DNA from: a virus
Virus record (IMG/VR): IMGVR_UViG_3300031973_001005
Location: 1-22,941 of that record
Reading direction: 5' to 3' (one strand)
DNA length: 22,941 nucleotides
The position numbers were made by a program, and so were the translations under genes. Shown here piece by piece: positions 15,740 through 22,744 of the stretch. The notes beneath the pieces are model-generated. The model was not told the DNA's origin. It did no database searches and saw only the letters and a list, made by a program, of their open reading frames with translations. Each line of letters starts with the position of its first letter. The stretch's first letter is position 1.

Positions 15740-17884
15740 ATGGCACGCTTAGCAATCGAACAACTCGTCACCACGCCCTCGACACTCAACTACCTGTCTG
15801 AGAGTGCTTACGATTACACGAAATGGAACCTTGGAAAAGGTCTCATTTACAACGCCGGAGCCACAGCAATCGACAAATACATCGCTCCTGACTTCCAGGC
15901 CATCCGACCGATGGAAGAATCGACCGCTTTCGCTGTTACTCAGATATACGCCCACAATCACTCTTCGACTATCTGCTATGTGTTCGGAGTAGAAGCCCTC
16001 ACAACCGCCGTTGCCACTCGTCGCGTCCACCTTTGGGAATTGAACCGAAAGACTGGTGCTCGCTCATGGAAGGGGTTTATCACCATGACACTCCTGACGG
16101 CAACCGCTCACACCGTCCGAAACTTCACGATGGATGTGAAGGAGGAATCGACCGGAACTATCGCTGTTTCAGGAACGACTGTTACTGGTACAAGCACCCA
16201 ATTTGCTACCAATAAAGTGGCCGTCGGAGCGAGAATCGGATTCGGTTCGACTGACCCGTCAGCCATCACCACCTGGTATCGAATATCTGCCCGTGGTTCT
16301 GACACGTCCCTAACTCTCTCAACAAGTGCTGGGACTATTTCTGCCGGAACTGCTTATGTCATTCAAGAGTTCCGTCCTGTCTATACCGCCACGAATGCCA
16401 CGACCACGAACGGAGGGACACACTACGGAAAGGGTATCTCAATAGAAGACTTCGTTCCTGGTGGAACGACTATTGCTGTTGCTGTTTCAACGGACGATGT
16501 AAAGGCGATGTACTGGCTCAAGGATGCAGCAACTCAAACAAACATTGCGGCTGCCGGAGCTTCACTTGACCGTGCCTCTGCTACCCCGACGAGTCTCGAT
16601 ATGTATGTGCTCGACCTGGTATCAGCTGGTAACTACAAAGTCTATAAATACAATATCCGAGCGGCACTAACGGTCGCCTCTGGTGCTTCGGTCTCTGCCT
16701 GGACACTCACTACCGGAAACCAAGCCGTTACAGGAACAGGAAGCCAGAACGCAAACCTTTGTATTGCTACCGCCGGACACGGACTCGGAAGCGGAGTGAA
16801 GTCACTCTACTTTGTCACAACGACTCGTTTGTATCGAGCTGCCGTCGCCAATATCACTTCTGGCAACACTTCCTGGCAGTCTGATGTCATTGCTGAAATC
16901 CCAACCGGAGGTACATCGACCTTCGCGGCTACTTCAGGTCTTTCGACCATCGAATACATGCCGTCGATTGATGCCTTCGTCATCGGAACAACAAGTGCTA
17001 CTGGGAACTTCTCCTATGTTTCCCAGTACGTCGCATCAGGGAATCAATTCCAGCGACAATTCGGACGAGACTACAAACACCAAGACCAGTCGCTCAAAGA
17101 TAGCGGACACCCGACTATATTCTCGAACCAAATCCTCCCGATGGCGTTCACTGATGCCGGAGCCAACAGACTCTTCGTCTGCAAACAGGGAACAACTGCT
17201 CTGAACAACCAAATCTATGTCATGGCTTTCGGTGCTGACTGGGAGTACGCCGCCGCCTCTTCTGGCCGTCTCATCTCGCCAGAAATCCCGACTCCAAACG
17301 CTCTCAAGTACTACAGAATCTTTGCTAACGAAGTGCGGTTTGTAGGGAGTGCCGCTCTCGGAAAGCCGACTGAGCCCTATCGCATCTACGCCCGAACAGC
17401 GAATATCACGACTGACGCAACGACTGGCTGGACACTGATTGAAAACACGAACGACCTCTCAGCCTTTGCTGGAGCTTCGTCGATTCAGTTCGCTATCGAA
17501 TTCCGGACTATCGGTGAATCATGCCTCCCAGCAAGAATCCTCGGTCTCAACCTTTCCTATGAGGACAACACTTCTGACAGCCACTTCGCGCTCTCGGTAG
17601 CAGAATCAAGCCTCGCCAGCAAACAATTCTCGTTCTGGTTTGCCACAGCCTTCGGCGGAACCGTACCGAAGCTCTACATCCGACTCTATGACGCAGTCAC
17701 AGGAGGGCTTCTCGACACTGACGACAGCGTGGCTCAAGCAGGAACATGGGAGAAATCAACGGACGGAGTGACCTACGGAGCCTACAACTCAACAGACCGT
17801 GGAAACGACACCACCTATATCCGCTACACCCCAGCCTCACTCGCTGACGGAATACAAGTAAGAGCAGAATTAACACAAGCATAA
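15740..17884 (+). CDS. Large beta-rich virion surface protein
   Basis: The 714-aa product is nearly all beta and rich in Thr, Ser, Ala and Gly. Residues 138-211 form a compact module (GTIAVSGTTVTGTSTQF to DTSLTLSTSAGTISAGTAYV) of the beta-sandwich type found repeatedly in phage tail proteins. Residues 220-560 contain strand-turn repeats (SLYFVTTTRLYRAAVANITS; TIEYMPSIDAFVIGTTSATG) that read like propeller blades. The end (WEKSTDGVTYGAYNSTDRGN) is another small beta domain. It probably forms part of the tail or a host-contact spike. No glycanase or lyase active site is obvious, though one could hide in the propeller. The gene ends in a one-base overlap with the next start (TAATG). Confidence 0.55.
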   Translation: MARLAIEQLVTTPSTLNYLSESAYDYTKWNLGKGLIYNAGATAIDKYIAPDFQAIRPMEESTAFAVTQIYAHNHSSTICYVFGVEALTTAVATRRVHLWELNRKTGARSWKGFITMTLLTATAHTVRNFTMDVKEESTGTIAVSGTTVTGTSTQFATNKVAVGARIGFGSTDPSAITTWYRISARGSDTSLTLSTSAGTISAGTAYVIQEFRPVYTATNATTTNGGTHYGKGISIEDFVPGGTTIAVAVSTDDVKAMYWLKDAATQTNIAAAGASLDRASATPTSLDMYVLDLVSAGNYKVYKYNIRAALTVASGASVSAWTLTTGNQAVTGTGSQNANLCIATAGHGLGSGVKSLYFVTTTRLYRAAVANITSGNTSWQSDVIAEIPTGGTSTFAATSGLSTIEYMPSIDAFVIGTTSATGNFSYVSQYVASGNQFQRQFGRDYKHQDQSLKDSGHPTIFSNQILPMAFTDAGANRLFVCKQGTTALNNQIYVMAFGADWEYAAASSGRLISPEIPTPNALKYYRIFANEVRFVGSAALGKPTEPYRIYARTANITTDATTGWTLIENTNDLSAFAGASSIQFAIEFRTIGESCLPARILGLNLSYEDNTSDSHFALSVAESSLASKQFSFWFATAFGGTVPKLYIRLYDAVTGGLLDTDDSVAQAGTWEKSTDGVTYGAYNSTDRGNDTTYIRYTPASLADGIQVRAELTQA

Positions 17885-18207
17885 TGGCACTCCTCGACAT
17901 AGTCACTACCTTTGGACAGTCTCCAGTCCTCGCTTTCGCAAGAGGAGATGTTGGAACTGTGATTGACATGACCTCACGAGATAACGAGTTTACGACACCA
18001 AGATTAGGAGTGGGGCAGGTTTTCCCTGGGGTAGGGGATGTTGATCTAGGAGTAACCTATGGGCCAACAGGAGCTGACTACACAGGAACACTCGAACAAC
18101 CAGCCGTAACAGATGTATTGGTCGGTGTGCAGTATGGTGCTGGTGGGACAGAGTTTACCGGTGAAGCTACTGGTGGAGGAGGATTCATATCGATAATAAA
18201 TGAGTAG
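17884..18207 (+). CDS. Small tail-associated protein with a tandem Tyr-Gly repeat
   Basis: The 107-aa protein starts within the stop of the preceding gene (TAATG). The C-terminal half has a repeat, GVTYGPTGADYTGTLEQPAV then GVQYGAGGTEFTGEA, about 26 residues apart (positions 56 and 82). The pattern G-V-x-Y-G-x-x-G-x-x-[YF]-T-G-[TE] is seen in tandem in surface proteins of phages and bacteria. A related element (LGVGQVFPGVGD) precedes it, so three degenerate copies may be present. It may be a fibre adaptor or a connector for the large fibre that follows. No function can be assigned. Confidence 0.5.
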   Translation: MALLDIVTTFGQSPVLAFARGDVGTVIDMTSRDNEFTTPRLGVGQVFPGVGDVDLGVTYGPTGADYTGTLEQPAVTDVLVGVQYGAGGTEFTGEATGGGGFISIINE

Positions 18208-18208
18208 T

Positions 18209-20644
18209 ATGAAAGTCGGCCAAAAAATATACACGATATACGGCTATCTCGTCGTAACCGATAAACGCTACTCGGCTGTTTCAAACAGCGTGGTTTGGTA
18301 CGGGATGGATCAGTTTGGAACTGAATATGCTATCACGAAAGAAATTCTGAGAGAAGAACCGAAAGAAGTGGAGGAAAAAGAACCAGCTATTGAAGATGAT
18401 TTTGGAATTAAGTTCATAGCACGGGCAATTAAACTGAGACGCGGTATAAAGGGTGAAAAAGGCGATCGTGGGCCAGTCGGACCAGCCCCGTCAGACTCTT
18501 ACCTACTGAGTCTCATACGGCCACTTATCCCAGCTCCGCTAAAAGGAGAGAAAGGAGACGCACCGACCGCAGAAGAACTGTTGGCAATCATAAAGCCTCT
18601 CATACCTAAGCCGAAAAACGGAAAAACGCCTACAAAGACTGAGTTGCTGGCACTGATTAAACCGCTTATTCCAGAGCCAAAGAAAGGTGAGGACGGTTTA
18701 ACAGCGTACGAAATAGCGAAAAAGAACGGGTTTCAAGGAACCGAGAAAGAATGGCTGGCTTCTCTAAAAGGAAGAGACGGACTTAACGGTCTAAACGGAG
18801 GTGGAGGTGGTATCCACGAGATCAAACACGCCACGGACGTTGCGATTTCTAGTCCAACAAATGGTCAGGCATTAAAATATAATGCTACTACAGGGAAATG
18901 GGAGAACGGTACTGTTTCTGGTGGTTCTGGTACTCCTGGTGGTTCCGATACTCAAGTCCAATTTAATGATGGCGGGGCTTTTGGCGGAGAGGCAGGATTC
19001 ACATACAACAAAACAACCGATACTGTAACGGTTAGCTCAGCGAATGCTGACGCAATTGTTCAAGCCGGAGACAACGAAGTGAACATCGGAGCATCAAGCG
19101 ATGATGCCGTGAATATCGTTGGGAATAACCAGGTCATTTCCACCTTCAGCGGCTGGGAATACGGGGCGCAAGTTCTCCAGCAGTGGTGGGGCGACAAGAC
19201 CATTCTCCTGGTTTCAGCGCCATCGGCTAGCCCGGAGGAATCGACTGTCACCACGATGCTTGATTTGGGTAGTGGAAATAAGGAGTGGGTAGACTGGACA
19301 ATCGAGGATTACGCAGGGGTGGACCATAAGGCGTCTATCAATATCGCCAAAGCTGGGACTGGAACAATTGTCCCATTTGTCATCCGTACTTGGGACCAAG
19401 ACGCTGGAACAGTTGCCGCAGTCGGAAAAGAGTATTTCACCATCACACCTTCATCGGAAGTCGTCATCAATGAGTCAAGTCAGGACGTAAACTTCCGCGT
19501 CGAAGGCGATACAGAAGCTAATCTTATTTTTGCCGATGCTGGAACGGGAAGGGTGGCTATTGGAAACAATGCACCTGCAGCAAGACTTCATGTTACTGAT
19601 GTGCAGGACTCGTCCTCAGTTCAAGCCGCCATATTCGAGGGAAACCGAGCAACGCCAGCAACGAATGACCAGGTTTACGCCTCTTTCAAACTATCAGACT
19701 CGGCAGGAAATCAAGACGAATTTGTAAGAATAACAGCCAGGGCGACCGATGTTACATCGACATCTGAAGACGCAAGGCTTGGTTTCTCACTTATTGAGGC
19801 CGGGTCATTGACAGATGAGTTGTATTTGACTGCATCAGCACTTACTCCAGCAACTTCTGCCGGACTTAATCTTGGAAACTCAACAGAACCGTTCTCGAAC
19901 GTGTTCCTAGCTGCCGGAGCAGGTGTAAACATGGGTAACGGAGACGTAACAGTAAATAATCCAGCGACGAATGTTCTCCGATTCTCTGGTGCGTCAAGCG
20001 GATTCGAGTTCACTGATGGTCCAATCATTCCGGTTACAAGCGATGGAGTTGCGTTAGGCACTACGACAAAAATGTTCTCCGACCTCTTCCTCGCTTCTGG
20101 CGGCGTTATTAATTGGAACGCCGGAAACGCGACGCTGACCCATTCGGCAGGACTCCTGACGTCGAATGTCCCTCTTAGTCTTGGGACTTCCAACGCCCTT
20201 ACCTCAGGAACTATCGAACTCGGCCACGCTTCTGATACCACTCTCTCCCGTTCGGCGGCCGGTGTTCTTGCTGTCGAGGGAGTCGTCATCCCATCAATCT
20301 CTTCAACAAGTACTCTGACGAACAAGCGCGTTACTCCACGAACCGGCACGACTACTTCCTCTGCTACCCCGACTATTAACACGGACAACGTAGACTTCTA
20401 CTCTCTTACTGCCCAGGCTGCAGATATTACCTCATTCACCACGAACCTTTCAGGAACGCCGACCGAGGGGCAAAAGCTCTGGATTGCGATTACAGGTACG
20501 GCAGCGAGAGCGATCACATGGGGGTCTTCATTCGAGGCTTCGACTGTGGCTCTCCCGACTACAACCGTTTCAACGAACCGCCTTGATGTAGGGTTTGTCT
20601 GGAACACGGTCACTTCTAAATGGCGCTGCGTGGCGACATGCTAA
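18209..20644 (+). CDS. Collagen-like tail fibre with trimeric beta head
   Basis: The start is taken at ATG 18209, one base after the previous stop (TAGTATG, as at 10230), rather than ATG 18200 inside the previous gene. The 811-aa product begins with a small anchor domain (1-65). Gly-X-Y collagen-like segments (GIKGEKGDRGPVG, about 79-91) alternate with three repeats of LL-x-x-I-[RK]-PLIP (99, 124, 146). TAYEIAKKNGFQGTEKEWLA (about 165-184) is a module frequent beside collagen repeats. It is followed by GRDGLNGLNG and a glycine run. QVQFNDGGAFGGEAGFTYN (249-267) begins a beta stalk, and the last 110 residues (SATPTINTDNVDFYSLTAQA; GTAARAITWGSSFEA) form a widespread fibre-tip domain. Collagen helices and these heads trimerise. 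It is probably the main receptor-binding fibre. No chaperone peptidase S74 is visible. Confidence 0.82.
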   Translation: MKVGQKIYTIYGYLVVTDKRYSAVSNSVVWYGMDQFGTEYAITKEILREEPKEVEEKEPAIEDDFGIKFIARAIKLRRGIKGEKGDRGPVGPAPSDSYLLSLIRPLIPAPLKGEKGDAPTAEELLAIIKPLIPKPKNGKTPTKTELLALIKPLIPEPKKGEDGLTAYEIAKKNGFQGTEKEWLASLKGRDGLNGLNGGGGGIHEIKHATDVAISSPTNGQALKYNATTGKWENGTVSGGSGTPGGSDTQVQFNDGGAFGGEAGFTYNKTTDTVTVSSANADAIVQAGDNEVNIGASSDDAVNIVGNNQVISTFSGWEYGAQVLQQWWGDKTILLVSAPSASPEESTVTTMLDLGSGNKEWVDWTIEDYAGVDHKASINIAKAGTGTIVPFVIRTWDQDAGTVAAVGKEYFTITPSSEVVINESSQDVNFRVEGDTEANLIFADAGTGRVAIGNNAPAARLHVTDVQDSSSVQAAIFEGNRATPATNDQVYASFKLSDSAGNQDEFVRITARATDVTSTSEDARLGFSLIEAGSLTDELYLTASALTPATSAGLNLGNSTEPFSNVFLAAGAGVNMGNGDVTVNNPATNVLRFSGASSGFEFTDGPIIPVTSDGVALGTTTKMFSDLFLASGGVINWNAGNATLTHSAGLLTSNVPLSLGTSNALTSGTIELGHASDTTLSRSAAGVLAVEGVVIPSISSTSTLTNKRVTPRTGTTTSSATPTINTDNVDFYSLTAQAADITSFTTNLSGTPTEGQKLWIAITGTAARAITWGSSFEASTVALPTTTVSTNRLDVGFVWNTVTSKWRCVATC
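18503..18703 (+). repeat. In-gene repeat encoding LL-x-x-I-[RK]-PLIP modules
   Basis: Three degenerate repeats of 22-25 codons encode LLSLIRPLIP, LLAIIKPLIP and LLALIKPLIP, each followed by x-P and a Gly-rich charged linker. The codons differ between copies, so the repeat is old at the DNA level but kept in the protein. It lies within the collagen-like part of the fibre. Confidence 0.75.
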
Positions 20645-20645
20645 T

Positions 20646-21701
20646 ATGGCCTACTCAAACGGATACACTTATCGGAAGAAAATTACCGTAGACGCCACCA
20701 AGGTATCTGGGGCTGGTTCTCTTACAGATTTTCCGTTTCTCGTTTCTCACACTGACGCCGCGTTGAAGACGACTGCTAACGGCGGGAAAGTTGAAAATTC
20801 ATCTGGTTACGATATCCGTTTTGAAACCACCGGTGGCACAGAACTCGACTACGAGCGGCTTCTCTATGTCGCAACGACTGGACAAATAATCGCTTGGGTA
20901 CAAGCGACGATAGATGGCACAACGAGCACGGAGATTTACCTGTACTACGGAAATTCGTCTATTTCCACTGACCAATCTGACCCGACAGGAACATGGGATG
21001 CAAACTATAAAGGTGTCTGGCATATGACCGAAGACCCGTCCGGTTCTGCTCCACAACTCCTCGATTCGACATCGAACAACTACGACATGACAACAGCCGG
21101 GTCGATGACGTCTGGCGACCTCGTGACTGGTCAGATATATAAGGCCATAGACTTCGACGGAACAGATGATGAGGCAAAGAACACTGCTTGGGCTTCAGTC
21201 ATCGATGAAAATGACGCATTCACTATTGAGCACTGGTTCAACATCTCCTCTACCCCAAACTCTCAGATGGTGGCCTGGGGTGAGGCTGGGGCAAATAACC
21301 TTGCTTCTACTGGTACCTATGGAAATGAAATTGGGTATCTAGGGTATGCAAACGACCACGTTGTTTCTGCTGCCCCTTATGACGACGGCGCTTGGCATCA
21401 CCTGGTTGTCACCCACGATGGGTCAACAATGAAGGTATTGATTGATGGTTCACAGGTCCTTTCTGATAGCACCACAACTGGGATAAACGCCTCACAAGAC
21501 CTCTACTTCGCCAGATGGAAGGACGGAGGATTCTACCCAGCAAAACTGGAAGAAATCCGTATCTCTACAGGCGCACGGAGCAACGACTGGGCCATCACTA
21601 CATACGAAACAGCAAAGAATCCCAGCACTTTCTATTCGCTCGGTACGGAGGAAACATCTAGCGCTACAGTAAACAGTAATTTCTTTATGTTTTTTAACTA
21701 A
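20646..21701 (+). CDS. DUF2341-LamG surface protein
   Basis: The start is ATG 20646 in TAATATG, one base after the fibre stop; an ATG 51 bases upstream would lie inside the fibre gene. Residues 5-105 follow DUF2341: YTYRKKITVDATKV, then LTDFPFLVSHTD, DIRFETTGGTELDYE, and the closing EIYLYYGN. Residues about 120-330 form a concanavalin A/LamG-like lectin domain (KAIDFDGTDDEA; FTIEHWFN; DGAWHHLVVTHDGSTMKVLI), the classic jelly-roll core. The C-terminus ends NSNFFMFFN, a hydrophobic tail seen on similar proteins. This pairing is frequent in surface and phage proteins and is thought to bind glycans. Here it is the last virion-type gene, presumably a receptor-binding or decoration protein. Confidence 0.82.
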   Translation: MAYSNGYTYRKKITVDATKVSGAGSLTDFPFLVSHTDAALKTTANGGKVENSSGYDIRFETTGGTELDYERLLYVATTGQIIAWVQATIDGTTSTEIYLYYGNSSISTDQSDPTGTWDANYKGVWHMTEDPSGSAPQLLDSTSNNYDMTTAGSMTSGDLVTGQIYKAIDFDGTDDEAKNTAWASVIDENDAFTIEHWFNISSTPNSQMVAWGEAGANNLASTGTYGNEIGYLGYANDHVVSAAPYDDGAWHHLVVTHDGSTMKVLIDGSQVLSDSTTTGINASQDLYFARWKDGGFYPAKLEEIRISTGARSNDWAITTYETAKNPSTFYSLGTEETSSATVNSNFFMFFN

Positions 21702-21707
21702 ACCACT

Positions 21708-21881
21708 ATGCCACGCAAAACAGCAGGTAGAATCGTGCCGAAGAGTGCTAAGCAGATCGCCGCAGCCACAAAGACCATTCTCGCCTACGAATGGAAGGAC
21801 GACTCCATGAATATCATGCGTGGATTCGTTATGGGATTCGCCGTTTGTTTCATCGCCGCTCTGATTGTGATGAGTGTATGA
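21708..21881 (+). CDS. 57-aa single-span membrane protein (holin or spanin candidate)
   Basis: The ORF runs from ATG 21708 (CACTATG) to TGA 21879-21881. The N-terminal 30 residues are basic (MPRKTAGRIVPKSAKQIAAA), then comes a single hydrophobic span (RGFVMGFAVCFIAALIVMSV, 38-57) ending at the C-terminus. It overlaps the next gene by four bases (ATGA), so the two are probably translated together. Position at the end of the structural genes and size fit a small lysis protein, but there is no diagnostic motif. Confidence 0.55.
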   Translation: MPRKTAGRIVPKSAKQIAAATKTILAYEWKDDSMNIMRGFVMGFAVCFIAALIVMSV

Positions 21882-22165
21882 AGTCCACGGAGTTTCACGA
21901 GCTAAAGGACATGATTGAATCGCTCGCACTAGCAGCGAGGCAGTCTGGCGTCCCATCAGCCGTGCTCCTTGAAATAAGGAACAAGTTGGACAACCACATA
22001 GCTATCCACGAAGAGGACATACGAAAGATAAACGAGAAGCTTGACCCGGTATATAAAGCCTTTCAAACGGCTTCTGGATTCAAAGCTACCGTTCTTCTTA
22101 TCGCCACTACTCTTGGTGGAATCTGGGCGTCTGTAGAAGCATTCAAGAAACTTACGGGGAAGTAG
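21878..22165 (+). CDS. 95-aa coiled-coil membrane protein (holin-like)
   Basis: The start is ATG 21878, overlapping the stop of the 57-aa gene as ATGA. The same frame is open further upstream, but an earlier start would overlap that gene. Residues 1-65 are a charged helix (ELKDMIESLALAARQ; LEIRNKLDNHIAIHEEDIRK), followed by one membrane span (KATVLLIATTLGGIWASVEA, 69-88) and a basic tail (FKKLTGK). This layout, a cytoplasmic coiled coil with a C-terminal span and a lysine-rich end, is common for small phage holin-like proteins. Together with the 57-aa protein it probably makes the lysis pair. No endolysin gene is seen in the window. Confidence 0.6.
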   Translation: MKSTEFHELKDMIESLALAARQSGVPSAVLLEIRNKLDNHIAIHEEDIRKINEKLDPVYKAFQTASGFKATVLLIATTLGGIWASVEAFKKLTGK

Positions 22166-22171
22166 GACTTT

Positions 22172-22237
22172 CCCCCCTGCCGCACGGTAGAGGGGAGGGC
22201 CTTCGGGGTAACAGCCGATTCGTCGGCTCCCTCCGCC
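22172..22237 (+). ncRNA. Strongly folded intergenic RNA element with UUCG loops
   Basis: No T tract follows, so this is not a plain terminator. AGCCGA (22213-22218), loop TTCG, TCGGCT (22223-22228) is a perfect six-pair stem with a UUCG tetraloop. Around it GGAGGG (22194-22199) pairs with CCCTCC (22229-22234), also enclosing a small CC-TTCG-GG hairpin (22200-22207), to give a three-way junction. Just before it, CCCC (22172-22175) can pair with GGGG (22192-22195), closing a stem with an inner TGCC/GGTA hairpin and loop GCAC. That stem and the GGAGGG stem share G22194 and G22195, so the two folds compete. It lies after the holin-like gene and before a gene with a strong ribosome-binding site. 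Confidence 0.5.
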
Positions 22238-22252
22238 AACAGTTCTTTACTT

Positions 22253-22257
22253 AGGAG
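22253..22257 (+). promoter_or_regulatory. Strong Shine-Dalgarno site for the zinc-finger gene
   Basis: AGGAG at 22253-22257 lies six bases before GTG 22264. It decides the non-ATG start and contrasts with the virion genes, which lack such sites. Confidence 0.75.
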
Positions 22258-22263
22258 AAGGTC

Positions 22264-22539
22264 GTGAAAGGCCAAAAGCTCCATGAGCTGCAAGAAAAAT
22301 ACACCATAAATGGATTTTGCATCATTTGTGGAAAAGGGTTCCAGTACCCATACGGGCGCTGGCATGTCGAAGGTCAGCTTCAATCAGGCACTTGCTCAAA
22401 GGCCTGCGAAGCAATACAGGAGAAACGTCATGTCGATCATCAGACTTGCGGTGGAAACACTCGGTCGGAAGACCAACCAGAGCATCAGGGAAATCCTGGC
22501 AGCCGCCTACTTCAAGAAGTACGGCAAGCCCATGCCTGA
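22264..22539 (+). CDS. Small zinc-finger protein, overlapping the next gene
   Basis: The GTG start at 22264 is set by AGGAG six bases upstream. Residues 1-56 look real: a helix (KLHELQEKY), then C19-x2-C22 (FCIICGKGF) and C44-x3-C48 (TCSKACEA), a zinc ribbon similar to those of small phage regulators. From residue 56 the frame overlaps the next gene for 110 bases, and the product there (for example TCGGNTRSEDQPEHQGNPGS) is low-complexity and unlike a folded domain. The natural protein may be shorter, or a base may be missing or extra in this copy. The overlap is unusually long for this genome, where most overlaps are under 20 bases. Confidence 0.5.
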   Translation: MKGQKLHELQEKYTINGFCIICGKGFQYPYGRWHVEGQLQSGTCSKACEAIQEKRHVDHQTCGGNTRSEDQPEHQGNPGSRLLQEVRQAHA

Positions 22540-22636
22540 ATCCTCTCTCATGGAAGATGTGCGCCGTTGGAACAGCGGCGAGTGCAACATCTCGTATCTC
22601 TACGACTTTGTAATGAGTACGGAAACGTCCTCATGA
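22430..22636 (+). CDS. 68-aa helical protein, possible winged-helix type
   Basis: AGGAG at 22418-22422 lies seven bases before ATG 22430, the clearest ribosome-binding site in the window along with that of the previous gene. The frame is open upstream of this ATG too, but the Shine-Dalgarno site fixes the start. The product is compact and helical (RLAVETLGRKTNQSIREILA, then KKYGKPMPESSLMEDVRRWN), with a turn and a basic second helix as in small winged-helix proteins. No family is recognised; a regulatory or DNA-binding role is only a guess. Codons are richer in G/C than in the virion genes (GCC, CTG, AAG), which suggests a different source. Confidence 0.55.
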   Translation: MSIIRLAVETLGRKTNQSIREILAAAYFKKYGKPMPESSLMEDVRRWNSGECNISYLYDFVMSTETSS

Positions 22637-22642
22637 ACTCCT

Positions 22643-22738
22643 GACCTCAGCCATGTCTGGGGTCCCTATTTCCCAGCCTAAGTCTCATACCGCTTGGGCT
22701 AGGGAATGGGCCAAAGACCTGATGCCACTTGTATCAGG
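22643..22738 (+). other. Row of three hairpins in an intergenic stretch
   Basis: No long ORF covers 22637-22744. Hairpin 1: GACCTCAG (22643-22650) pairs over eight positions, one of them G-T, with CTGGGGTC (22657-22664), loop CCATGT. Hairpin 2: CCCAGCCTAAG (22672-22682) pairs with CTTGGGCTAGGG (22693-22704), eleven pairs with one bulged A and a ten-base loop. Hairpin 3: CCTGAT (22718-22723) pairs with ATCAGG (22733-22738) over a nine-base loop. None is followed by a clean T run. The region could mark the end of the late operon, an RNA processing site, or a small structured RNA. Confidence 0.45.
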
Positions 22739-22744
22739 CGTTAA

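Noticed and set aside
16812-17204. 130-aa forward ORF in another frame of the 714-aa gene
   Set aside because: Ser/Arg/Leu-rich product without structure, inside a well-supported beta-rich gene.
18503-18703. Repeats as CRISPR or satellite DNA
   Set aside because: The units are coding, of unequal length and differ in synonymous codons; there are no conserved DNA repeats with unique spacers.
19711-20388. 225-aa reverse-strand ORF
   Set aside because: It is opposite the collagen-like fibre gene, its product has no domain-like pattern, and it follows from the codon bias of the real gene.
22317-22613. 98-aa ORF in a third frame over the zinc-finger and helical genes
   Set aside because: No ribosome-binding site, Ser/Arg/Trp-rich product; the two other frames have clear AGGAG sites and better products.
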